From Membranipora membranacea (lineage: Eukaryota; Bryozoa; Gymnolaemata; Cheilostomatida; Membraniporidae), in contig OU612074.1 in assembly GCA_914767715.1 (NCBI GenBank), positions 11,132,062-11,196,061 on the forward strand: a stretch of 64,000 bases of DNA. Reading direction: 5' to 3'. The notes under the pieces were generated by a model, which was not told the DNA's origin, did not search any database, and was given only the letters and a program-made list of their open reading frames with translations. Shown here piece after piece: positions 21,813-33,446 of this stretch. Position 1 is the stretch's first letter. Each line of letters begins with the position of its first letter. Position numbers and translations under genes: made by a program.

Positions 21813-24800
21813 TCAAAGTCTGTTACTCTTGACAGCACGGGCTCCAATGTTTGTGGATGGTGATTGTCTCATCTTCAGTTTCGGCGGTTTTGATGAGGTC
21901 TTAGTTGGTCTTGTTCGATATCTCCCAACGGATTGTGATCCAACATCTCTGTAAACAAAATGAGATTACTTCTGCTGTTGTTTATTCACTGTTTTCACTG
22001 AATCATTATATAGTTTATATAATTTACTCAGTTCTCTAAGTTTGCAAACTTTTTTTAAGACATCTAAAACATGAATAAGCCTCAACAGAAATTGAGAACC
22101 GATAATAAAGAAATGCCATTGTTTTAACTTTTAGTCTTCACTCATACACAGACACATAATATAAACCACAGCAAAACATATTATATAGACATATAAATGA
22201 CAATCATTTATCACTCTCCCTTTTGAAAGTTAATTGTCTTGAATAAGCGTAGCAGCAATTTACAGCAAAAGGGTGTTGGATGTTTGGAGTTGCAATCCCT
22301 ATTTTCAGAAGAGTAATCTATAGCAATGTTTAAGCAGAGACATATATATAATTTAGATATATAGATATACAGCAGTAAAACTTATATAAATGCATAAGGA
22401 GCAGTTCTTCATCATTTAGTATTTCTACAGCAATAATAAGTGAGGCTATCAGCAGTTGGTAGAAGCTCAAATGCTGAGATCAGATTGTAAAGAGCAATAT
22501 TTAAACATTCAAATTATGATAGCAACCTTTGACTGAGACTTTCAGTAGAAGATTGAGAATAATTCTGTGAGCTAGAAGATTGGGAAAATTAAAACATCAA
22601 TTTAAGTAGTATTTTCAGATTTATATTGGACCTTTACGCATCTCAAGATGCCTGTGGATTAAAGCTTATAATTAGTCACTTTTTAACTTAATCATCACCT
22701 TTGAACATGATTTTGAAGTGTGAGAACTTCTTTGTAGCTATGAAATTTAGTAATTACTACTAAGGTTATAGCTCTGTCTATAATATAAGGGCTCAAATGA
22801 CTGTTATACCAAAATCATATTTAAAGACCCTTCATACCATTTCTAAAACAAGGCATGTTTGACACATGTACATGACACAGTAACTACTCACAATTGACTT
22901 GGAGTAGATTGAAGGGTAATACTTGATGCTATTGAACTGTCATCTGTTGTCACATAGCTGGCTGAGTTACGTAATCTCATTGGTGACTCCTGAGGAGTAA
23001 GTTTCGATTTGGTGCTCTTACTAGGCTGTCCTCTCCCATGCTATGTAGATTTAAATACAAACAGACTGTTCACTGATTTTTAATATTGGTACATGAGTAC
23101 TACATCAAAGATGAATTTTCTCTAAAGCAGTTGTTGCATTCAGTTTCAACCTCACAAACTTTCATGTGTGTACTATATCCGTAGTTAATGTTTAAATGGG
23201 GTTATGAAAATTAGTATTTAACATTAGCCAAACCGCTTAATGTATATCCATCTTCCAATCTCATCTGATACGAGAAAGGACAATATTATTTTGATCACTT
23301 AAATTATCCAGATGTACCCATATACTTTATAATAAAGCTAGACAGGACACCATATACAGCTGAAGTGAGGCACTTAATTGTGGGGCGACGTAACGACATT
23401 CGAAGGTGTAGAAGCAATGATGCTATCATTGATTTACTGTCCATAATCAAGGTTTTTTGTTCATAACTAGATCAAATTTTATAGGATTTTAATTTTGAAA
23501 ATTGCTTTACATTCAAAATCGTCTTGTTATCAACCTGATGCTAATTCTTCTTCAAAAATTTGTAAGCCTAGAATTAGTATCAAACTGTTCAGGACAAGCT
23601 TCTATATCTATTGTAATTTTAAAACTCAATTTCGAGCAGAATTGATCGAGTTATCGATAAAGAACCTGGATTTTGAACAGTAAATCAATGATAGCATCAT
23701 TGCTTCTACGCCGTACAATGTCGTTACGCCGCCCACAATTAAATGCCTCAGTGCCTCAATGCTAATGCTCCATATAGTGTAAGGTGTTTTATTAAGTCAT
23801 AGATGTACCGAAAATGCCAACAGAAAGAACTTTAAACCATATTGTCAATTCTGTTGTAACTAATGAGTACAAACACTGTTACAAAACAAAGAAATATGGA
23901 ATGGGAAGAGAAAGTTGACTTGTCTTCATTACCTGGTAGTTCCAGTAGGGGTTCAAACCGATTATGTTTTTACGACCCATCTATCATTCAAAACATACAA
24001 ATAGAGAAATTTGACAACATCCTTAAACCATGAGCCTTTCTATACAGTTAAACTAATCACATTATGAGTGTTATGTTATCTGCAACAAACCTTTAGAAAG
24101 GTTGATTTCGATTTCTCAGTGCGGGTCGTTCTAAGCTCTACTACTACTCCAGTATCATCTGCTGACAGTGCTGAACGTTTTCCCCTTTTCCTTATTACAG
24201 CTAATTTACCAGGTCCTCTACGAATGTTGCGTATTCTAGTAGTAAGAACAAGCATAGGTTTAAATTTCTATCTGATTTTTAGAGTGAAACTCCATTCTTG
24301 CTATTCGTATCACTAGGAACCAGACTCTCTGAATGCAAACAGGTTTTCATAATGCAAACATGCAAGTGAATAGCCTAAGGGTTAAAGCTTACTCCTCAAA
24401 TTTAAAATAGACATAGTCAAACAACGATACCTGTCTTGGGTAGTTTTCATTTGTGCTTTGACGCCAAATGTGTCCCAGAGATCTCGAACATTTTCCTTAA
24501 ATGGTTTAACAACAATCTTTGGGAACTTCAGTACTCGATTTGTCTGCAAATCATAGATGCCAATGAGTAACGAAAAATCAAGTTTGAGGCAAATCAACCT
24601 GACATGGGCAGAAAGTCAATTTGTCAAAACCAGCTACGTTTTAGTTTGTTGTTGACTTTTTTCACTCGGTCTTATTACAAACTTTGTTTCCTACATATGG
24701 ACCGAGCCATAGCCTGTAAGTGATAAGAAGATATAATTGTGTAAGTATTTTAATGGAAAGTGTCCTATTGTCACAACTGCACAGTGTCACAGTTAATATA

Positions 24801-27800
24801 TGACTTGGTGATAAAATCCAAAAAAAATGGAGTAATGAATACAGTGACAAGGGCTACTATGATGGAAAAGGGATGTGTAGATTCAATATCATTATCATTT
24901 GACCAAAGAGTTGGAGCTGGAGTTGGTTCTAACTTGATTTGAAATAATAGGGAGACAATATTGATGGAAATCATTGGCATAGTTCCACAAGTATTTTAAA
25001 AGGAATTAAGAGGAACTACCACAGTACCTTAGTGATACAGTTATTCAATGACACGTAAAAACTTTGTTGGTTTGACAGTGTATAAAAGTAAATAATAATA
25101 TTTGTTCCAACAGCATACTGGCATTATTATTGATACCTTTTTACTGTGCTGATATTTTCTCTGACCCACAAGAACAGTATATTTTATCCGCTCACGCTCG
25201 AGTGCACTGTGCTTCTCATAATCAGTCAGACATTTCGCTCCCAGGAAACAGTCAAAGGGAGATTCAAACCTACAAGTTGTGAACAGATTTTTCTTGTATT
25301 TTGGAGAAAGTACATCCTATGTCATTCAGGATCTGAGCTCCCGACTGATTCTTTCTCTTGAGTGTCAAGCATAACCATTAATACTTTTCCAAACAATTGA
25401 GACCTAGTAGCTTACACTGGATCAAGCTGAGCGATTGACTTCCTTACTGCAATTTCATCATCAGAAAAGCTACATCATTAGGTCAACTAAATTTTTATAT
25501 ATGTGTGTTTGTTTCAGTTGAAACCAGATAAGGAGACAAACCTGTTTGCTTGCAGAGATCTGAGAACTGGTTTGAGGTTATCAAGGATATGATTATTCTT
25601 TTCCTCCAGAGTTGACCAGAAGGGAGTAGGCCTAAAACTGATCCCTGGTTTTGTATATGAGCTCAACATAGCCTTCATATCGTTCACTTCAGACTGAGCT
25701 CGGGGGAAGGATCTATAATTTGAGAAGTTACAGAGCTACTAAATCAAAATTGCCTCAATACATTGATACTAACCTTCTTCCTACTAACAGACTAGCTGGA
25801 TGAAAATTTACATGCACCAAGCACAAAATTTTTCCAACAGCATATCCAAGTTTGGATTTGCTGCTCTCTTTGGATACTTTTTGTTGGCAATCTTATGACT
25901 ATAAATGGGCTTAAAAGTTCAAACAATTAAATTATTTAATAACAAATATAGAAATAAAGTAGTACAATATATATTCTGTTGTCAATTGAAGTTTAAATAT
26001 GTTTTCTGTAGTTGACTGCAACAAAGTATTATGGCTATATATGTTACGGTTAGTCATGAAATCATGCCGACTAACCTGTATATCAGTTTGGGTTCAAATC
26101 TCAGTTTGAATTCAGGCAGCTGACGAAGTGAAGATTTGAAAGATTTCTGATTCCCATCTTCAGGATTACTGCTTTTTCCTCCAGGTAAGTTAGGAAGCAT
26201 CACTACAATAAAATCAAACACTTCATTTTATCATTATTACGAAGATAGACTTAATACTCATATACTGCCAAGTAAAGAAAACCCCTCTACGACCCATGTG
26301 CTGGCAGCCATACTATTACAGGTCCTAACGTCATAAGGCCGTATTATGATACAAATAGATCCGTCCTACATATGCAATCACAACATCCTATAATATTAGT
26401 CTGATATGAATGAACCTGAGCTATACCAACTTAGAAATTTCTGTCAGCACCATTTGACTGAATAGATACCAAAGTAATACTTTCAGCTTAAAATTTTTTT
26501 AAGTGTGTGTTTAGTACTTTGACACAATGCATGTGATAAGCAGGTTTGGAACAAACCATAGTCTTTAATTTGTTTGTGTTAGGACACAGGGAGACTTTTA
26601 CATTTTGTATTTGATAAGCATACAGGCTCACGCTGGTTTTACACATACCATGATCTTTAATTGCTGATCTGTTCTGTCGAAAAAAGTTGAGCTGACGTTG
26701 TGATTTAAAATCTTTTTTCTCTTTCGCAATCACTGCCAAGACTGATTCCCATTTTCTCATTTTCTCCTTGCTCTGTCTCATGGTTAATGACCTGCGTAAA
26801 GGTTGAGTACGTCTCTGTTGAATTAAAATGCAAAATATCATTCCATATAAAATAAGTTATATTATTTTTATTTCAATGCCGTTATCAAGTCGCAGCTGTT
26901 GTTTTACTCCCGCTGGTGCTTATACTTCTGAGTGGGATTGCTGCTGAATAGAGCCAAACACAGATGCCATTGAATCATAACAGTAAAACATTGAGTCATA
27001 ACAATGAGTCATGGCGTTGAGCCATGACATCGAGTCATGACATTGAGCCACGAAATTGAGTCATGCTTTGAGTCATGACATTGTGGCATGACACTGTCAG
27101 CGAGAAATAACCTTGTTTCATAGAAAATAATGCATAACAAAGATTCCCAACAATATTTTGTCATATTTACTGAGCCTTAAATATTATAGACATAATATTT
27201 AATTACTAGAACGTAAAACATACTTTTTGAATCTTGAACCTCAGCAATTCTATCTTTTGTTTACTTATAGATATATACATATAGAGAAAAAATCATGATG
27301 TTACCAAATAAAAGTCCGAATGTTAAAATTAATTTTAGTCATTCAATTTACATTCTGATCCTACCTCAGATCCATCCTCAGATTACTGAGCCACTTTACC
27401 TTACTCCACAGCTCGCCTCCCCTGTTCGGCTTCTCACTAAAACGAAATATTGGTTTGGTAATAAATCTGTGTGAACACATTCCTTTATATTATATTCTTA
27501 AGGATAGGGAGTGCTTGGTGCCAATTTGACACAAAAGTAAAGCTGTTCAAGCCTTGGATAAAGTTTGTAAAATTTACTCGTGCCATTTCTATCAAAATGA
27601 TCGATAAAACCCCAATTTAGCTCCGACCATCATCATCATATTAAATGGTGAAGAAAGAATAATGTCCTATATTGAGAATTGATGTACTTTACTACCAATA
27701 AAAGTATGATAGGGTGAAAGCAGCAGGGTATAAAGGGAAAAAGTAAAAATGTAGGGTAGGGTAGGGAGAAATCAATCTCTCAATGTGCTTTGACTTCTGG

Positions 27801-30800
27801 ACTACAAAGCTATAAGCTTGCAAATTTGAATCAACTTCCTAGACTCAAAACTATGCTCTCCGTGATCTTGGTCAGGAAAGAAGTTGTTTTATGTATAAGG
27901 TTTAGTGTGAATCTGTTTTGCATACCCGTAACTATTGTGCTCAATACTAGGAGCATATTGTTTTTAACAGCATGTTTGATATTCAGTTACCCTTGGAGAA
28001 GGCCTGACAAAAAGTGATTGAGAAAGAACAACTTACATTTCTTTGTCAGGTGTTACAAGCTCAGGTGTGTTAACCATATCATCTAAGGTCATCTTGAGGT
28101 ACTCACTATTCATTGGTGCCTTTCTGCTGATAAAAGCTCTAACAGCCTCAACACAATCTGACCTAAACTTATCCAGTGATCTATCAATAGAAATCAGATG
28201 AGGCTGTATTCTATCTTCCCTCACTAGTAACAGAATGTGGCCTGTATAAAAGCTATTACATGGTCTGTTAACTAAATATTGCATTGTCCATTTTGAGTAC
28301 CATCGATACTTTTTTCAGAAAACTTGTCGAAAGGTGTTAAATACAGTTTTAAAAATTTGCCGCCTTTGACACAAACTGGTTGAGTCGAAATTCTATCCTT
28401 GCTAATTCAACTTACACACAAAATATAAGCAAATATTACCTGCGGTATTCATGGTAGGCATTTGGTTTTCTTGTCAGCCTATCAATGTTGTGAGACATGT
28501 TGAGTAACGTCTTTCTTATTGTGTTATCTCTTCTCTTTAGGATCAGCTTCATTGTACATCTATCACAGTGTCTGTAAATCACACAATGTCAATTTGTATT
28601 TTGTGGCAGAAGCATACTCTCATGTGAAATAGGATAAAGCCTCTCGGTACCAAGGTCTTTGAAAAACTTGGTTGTTAGATGCGCCTCTTAAATGTCAATT
28701 TATAAATACGCTCTCTGAGCAAAGCTACATATTTCAAATCAGCAGTATTCAAACATATTTTATTTCATTCTAAAATTGTTTGAGTATCTACAACGTCTCA
28801 CCTATGATACTAACTTGAGAACTCCTGGTCCGATTCCCTTGATTTTTCATTCTAATTGTAGCTATTCCTTGTTTAGCAATTTCCAAACCCTCAATTATCT
28901 TCAATTTAATTTCTTATGATTGTGATGGCAATTTATAAAATTTAAACCACCAGTGCCCATGCAAAAGAATAGGAGCTGTCAATAACTGGGAGCATATGGC
29001 TCAGACGCCTCACAACCAGTTATTCGTATTGATCCAGGATTGGCAGCGCAAAGTAGTCCCAATAAAATTAACTTGTGATAATCAATCGTAGTAACAAGCC
29101 TTGATAAGAATTTCAAGTACTAGAGAAGGAAAGCTCTATGATAACAGACAGGAATTAACAAGCAAGCTTCTGATCAATTGTAAAATACACTAAAATGACC
29201 TGTTTTTAGAGACTTATATTACTACGCCAAATTTGGTGCAGAAATATATCAGGCAAAAAACCATGAATGGTTGGATTTTCCTCTGTATTCATGAGGCATT
29301 TATTTCAATTCATGTCGAGATGTTGATTCAAACCTTGGGAATATACTAAAAGGATATGTTTGTAGGTAATTCCCATGTAATTGTTCACTCAACATATATT
29401 ATATTTGAAGTTAGCTGGGCAAAATGAATATTGAGTTAACAGCCTGTGTCTGGAAGACTGTGTGATAGGCATTCTTATTAAACCCCTTCTCCATCACAAA
29501 AGTTTCATTTGTTCACAATAAATGCATACTCCCCTCACCAAGGCCTTGGAGGACGCCCATATTAGAAAGAATAATTCAGTCTAGATAAGGTTTTAACATA
29601 ATTTTACTTCTCGTTTTGTCAGGTAAAAGTGCATTTTGATCAAAATTTGACTATTTTAGGAGTATGATAATTCAAAATTGCAAAATGGCACATCAATTTT
29701 TATCGATCAATACTGGCCAGCCCTGGGTAAGGGAGGGCACTAGGGTAATCAAATTTGTCCACCTTGGCCAACAATCGACACAGCTCACTTCCATTATAGA
29801 ATTGTCAACGCTTATGGCTGAGCTATCAGTATGTGAATTTTGCTGCAGTTTTTTTTCAAGTCAAATCGAACATTAAACATTTTTGTTGTTACGGCTGCAT
29901 GATATAAAGGCAGTCTTTATGTATTGACTGCATTTTTTGCTCAAAAAACTTGCAATTTCTTTTTATATGAGCAATAGTGACACTAGGTTTTGACATGTTG
30001 CTGAGCTTCAGTGACGCGTTATGATGTTACGTCATGGCGTAACGCCGTCACATTTTGGGTTTAGACTTCTTTGATCATGTTGATTGAGCAACCCCAAACA
30101 AATTTTTGGCGAGGCACGACCTTAAAAGCTTGTCTTTGTCCAGTCTGTTGATATGTTTCATTGTTTTTCTGATCGAAGCTATTTTATCACAGCTATCATA
30201 AATGGTTACATAAACAGCCTCAATCTGAATCAATGCAATCAAATATAATATTTCATTTTTATGTTTTTGTGGTTCAGAAAATTTTCATTTAGACAATTGG
30301 AAAACATTTCTCCATTGTATTCATTGTCAATAAGAAATCAAGCAATATTCAAAATTGCTGAAAAGGAAAGATCGCCATGTTGCAGGCTGGCGCCATTGAT
30401 TGAATGATTTACCATTGCCATGTATTTGAGATCAAGATCAGAATTTGATTATTTATTAGTATAACTTACATTCTGTCTAGCGCCGTTGTAAGTTCTTTTT
30501 GACATGAAGTACAATGCTTCTTCTTTTGCACGGCAGCCTGTTCAACCAGATAGTGGTGTTTGATACCTAATCTAATCTCTTCAGTTTTCTTTTCTGTATA
30601 TAATCTCTCCTTTACTAACTCCTTAGGGAACTTCAGCAACCCCAATGCTGGGTCATTTATCATGCAGTCTTGAATACTGTAAGAACAAGACAAGATTCAA
30701 TTGATCATTATCACTGCGCTATTTTGTGCATCAGTGTTACGGTGTGCAGGGATAAAATCAGTAGGATTAAGATAGCTCTTTTTTATCAAGTCTGGTGAAC

Positions 30801-32269
30801 AGCAACTAGTTTGTTTGTACAGGCAGTGACCATCTTAAATCGTCAATTCAACTATGCTAAGCTGATAGACATTAATTTGGTTTATATGCTCACCAATGGA
30901 AACTAGAAATACACCTGGGTTCGAAGATAATATATCGCACATGAAAACATTAAAGGAAAAGGAGCGCAAGTGTAATTGTCCTCTCATCAATGACTTTTCT
31001 AGCATTTGCATGATAAAATGTATGCTTCGTATGAATTTACACTCATGCCTTTTGTTCTGATCAATAATTGAATTCTCATTTGAAGCACACCATAGATTTA
31101 TGACCACTTAGTACACTGAATAAGAGTGACATCACAGCAGATCAATACAGGGAGAGAACTTTTTGGTACCAACAAGTTGATTAAAATCAGATGTCTTATC
31201 ATACCCCACATCCCAAAGCATGGGCGGCGAAAAAGTAGTTGCCTTATTGACGAGGCTGCGCCAGGTTGCTCTTTGTTTTCAGGCAGGTCAGAGCACTCCT
31301 GGATGGCCAACCGAACCCCAGAAGTGGATGGACTGCAGTGGTATTCGAGCCCACGACCTTCAAAATTAGCATGCTGAACTAACTGTGCTCTAACGAACTG
31401 AGCCACCTCCTACTCCTGGCGCGACAATGAAGACTTGATGGGTCAGCACTACTGCACAGAATCATTCAATAAAAACTGCAGTGTATTGGCTTGAGTTAGA
31501 CAGCTGCAATGCGAGTTTGTGCCATTACATTATCAAAGAGTCAACTTCAAAACTTCAACCTCAAATTGATAGTTTGATAATGTAATGCTATTAACCCGCT
31601 TTGCAGCTGTCTAAACACTTAGACTAGTATTTGAGTAACCTTTTGGTTGCAGTCTACAAGTTGTTACTATATGAATTTGATCAAATGCATATCTTTATAA
31701 TGCCAATGTGTTTCGTTTCCAGTGGCTGTGGGTGGTTACAAGAGCTAGCAATTCAACTAATGTCCACAAAAAGCATGCTACCTTGGAGAGCAGGAATAAA
31801 TTTGCACACCTTTTCTATATAAACATAATGCTCACCATCTTCTATAAAGAATACAGGAGCCACTTATATTTGTCATTTTGGTACTACCCGTAGCTGTCTT
31901 TAGAGGAACAGTTTTAGCGCTGGCAGCAGCCCTTGTGTGTACAATAGTAGGTTTGCTTGATGATTTAGTTGTAGGATCTGAAGATATGCTAGTAAGGTTT
32001 ACATTGAAGTGTCCGGTAGTAGGCCTCCGTCGTTTCAGTATGTGCTCTTTGTAATAATCACAATTCAAAGCCTCATTAGCTATCGGATAGGCTGCAGGCC
32101 TCATCTGCCATGATCTGTGTATCGGCTTAGATCGAGGGAATCCTGTCTTCCTACACTCATGTGTAGATATAACAGGTAGGTTCAGTGATTTATATCCAAT
32201 GCCATGCATGGTGACAATCGCAGAGCTAAAATAATGCAGCAGCTGAAGGCTCATTATTAGAGAGCAGTC
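21813..32269 (-). CDS. Gene B: 12-exon gene of unrecognised function, basic C-terminus
   Basis: Exons: O 32269-31836, P 30676-30470, Q 28571-28440, R 28264-28037, S 27436-27400, T 26814-26649, U 26202-26076, V 25712-25542, W 24598-24431, X 24235-24091, Y 23040-22892, Z 21948-21813 (TGA). Every junction keeps frame, giving 2,100 nt (about 694 residues from the first ATG of exon O; more 5' exons are possible). Exon O has a Ser/Thr/Lys-rich end. P-Q holds a possible zinc pair (CTSCQ and HCDRC, about 15 residues apart). Q-T is helical and Lys/Arg-rich (KRRDNTIRKTLL, RQSKEKMRKWESVLAVIAKEKKD). V-W has motifs GISFRPTPFWSTLEEKN, LKFPKIVVKPF and DLWDTFG. X-Z is strongly basic with TP and SP sites. I do not recognise the family. 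Two 3'-end duplicates (A, C) flank it. Confidence 0.75.
23367..23750. mobile_element. MITE with ~75-100 bp terminal inverted repeats, in B intron X-Y
   Basis: The ends begin GAGGCA(C)TTAATTGTGGG and share GTAACGACATT, GTAGAAGCAATGATGCTATC and ATTGATTTACTGTTC in inverted orientation. The AT-rich centre has no transposase. It sits between exon X (24,091) and exon Y (23,040) of gene B, and no equivalent was seen in the corresponding introns of A or C. Confidence 0.85.
26980..27100. repeat. Tandem ~15-bp GAGTCATGACATT repeats
   Basis: About seven degenerate units of (T)GAGTCATGACATT/GAGCCATGACATC lie in a gene B intron (between S and T). The unit contains the palindrome TCATGA. Confidence 0.8.
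31171..31414 (-). mobile_element. tRNA-derived SINE (minus copy)
   Basis: Read on the minus strand it starts AGTAGGAGGTGGCTCAGTTCG (A-box-like) and has B-box-like GGGCTCGAATACC about 50 bases on. It then follows the same body as 34,444-34,700 (CTGGGGTTCGGTTG, CTGACCTGCCTGAAAAC, GCCGCCCATGCTTTGGGATG, GATTTTAATCAAC). It is diverged by roughly a fifth from the other copy. Confidence 0.85.
31495..31616. mobile_element. Small foldback element (~43-bp arms)
   Basis: GTTAGACAGCTGCAATGCG...CATTACATTATCAAA at 31,495-31,537 is complementary to 31,573-31,616, with a loop of about 36 bases. It lies next to the minus SINE in the intron between exons O and P of gene B. Confidence 0.8.
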
Positions 32270-32489
32270 CTGAAAAAGCAAGAAATATTTTCATTGTGTA
32301 TTTGAGACAATGGATAAAAAGATTTGGTATTTGTAAGAAGTTATCCCTTCTTTGCTAAATAATAAAGATGTTATCATAGTAAAAGTAAGGCTAAATGTTG
32401 AACAACATTGATATTATGACATAACTTTATATACGCTATTCTATTTGGCAGGCAATATTATCCTCGATAGATGTTTACCATAACACGCC

Positions 32490-32690
32490 AAAGAAATTAC
32501 GGCAATGAGCAGGGTTTCAATTTCGAAGAATAGGCAGTAAAATAGGCGTTCTCCAAATATAACATAGTTTTGGCTTTGGTAACATGGTACACGAGTACTA
32601 GGGATAATCTGTAGTTGGCAGCAAATGTCACTTGAATTGTTTTGTAAAGAAAATATGTGCATGGTGACATAATACTGGAATACAATCGCT
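32490..32690 (-). repeat. Second copy of the 11.2-kb interspersed repeat
   Basis: This is the minus-strand counterpart of 11,215-11,535, shorter by about 100 bases in the middle. It lies in the 1.2 kb between the divergent genes B (-) and Mab-21 (+). The rest of 32,700-33,446 shows no supported feature and should hold the Mab-21 promoter. Confidence 0.65.
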
Positions 32691-33446
32691 CTGACAATAT
32701 ATTATTTCACCAAAAGTCTGAAAAGTTTGTTTGGGAAAAGAACAAACTAATTCCGAGTCACTTCCGCAAGAATGTGGGCATTTATAAGTTTGGTCCTAAC
32801 TTAGCAATATTGAAATACGGCACCGCTTTTAATTATGACTATAATGATGATTTAGGAAAGCTACATAGGCTGCTTATATTGTATAAAGACTTAGTGTTTT
32901 CTTTCAAGTGTCTGCTTATTTAATCACCACGTATTTGACTTGGACTACAGGTATTCTAGTATCAACCAAAGTGTTTTCCCTGCTGGCCTCACCTACAGGG
33001 CTATTGGGTTGTGAATGCCCTTGTTAAGGGTTGGCACAGAGAGTGAGAACTGTTACAACAACTTCCAACCTATCGATAGATCATTGCTCTAAACTCATAC
33101 TTTATTTGTGATGAGTGAAGACTTATAAAATAAAAACAAAAAACCTCTACATGAACTAAAGCACAAGCATGAATCTGTATCGTTTAGTGCTGCATAGAAT
33201 GTATATGTTGTCACATTTTTTTATAACCACAACTTTGATGATTTCATTATATTTGAGCACTATATACAAAGTGAAACCTTAGTTTGAGATGATCATGAGT
33301 GTATGAGTCAGTGTTGATGATAAAACCATTCTGAGATAACAATATTAAAGCATATCATGTGATTAAGTCAATGGGGAAGTTCAGACATTACACAGTTGTG
33401 CTTTTGTCGTTGTGAGTAGTTCAAGCCTTGAGTAGCATTTACAGCC

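Noticed and set aside
26980-27100. CRISPR-like array
   Set aside because: Units are contiguous and degenerate, without spacers, in an animal gene intron.
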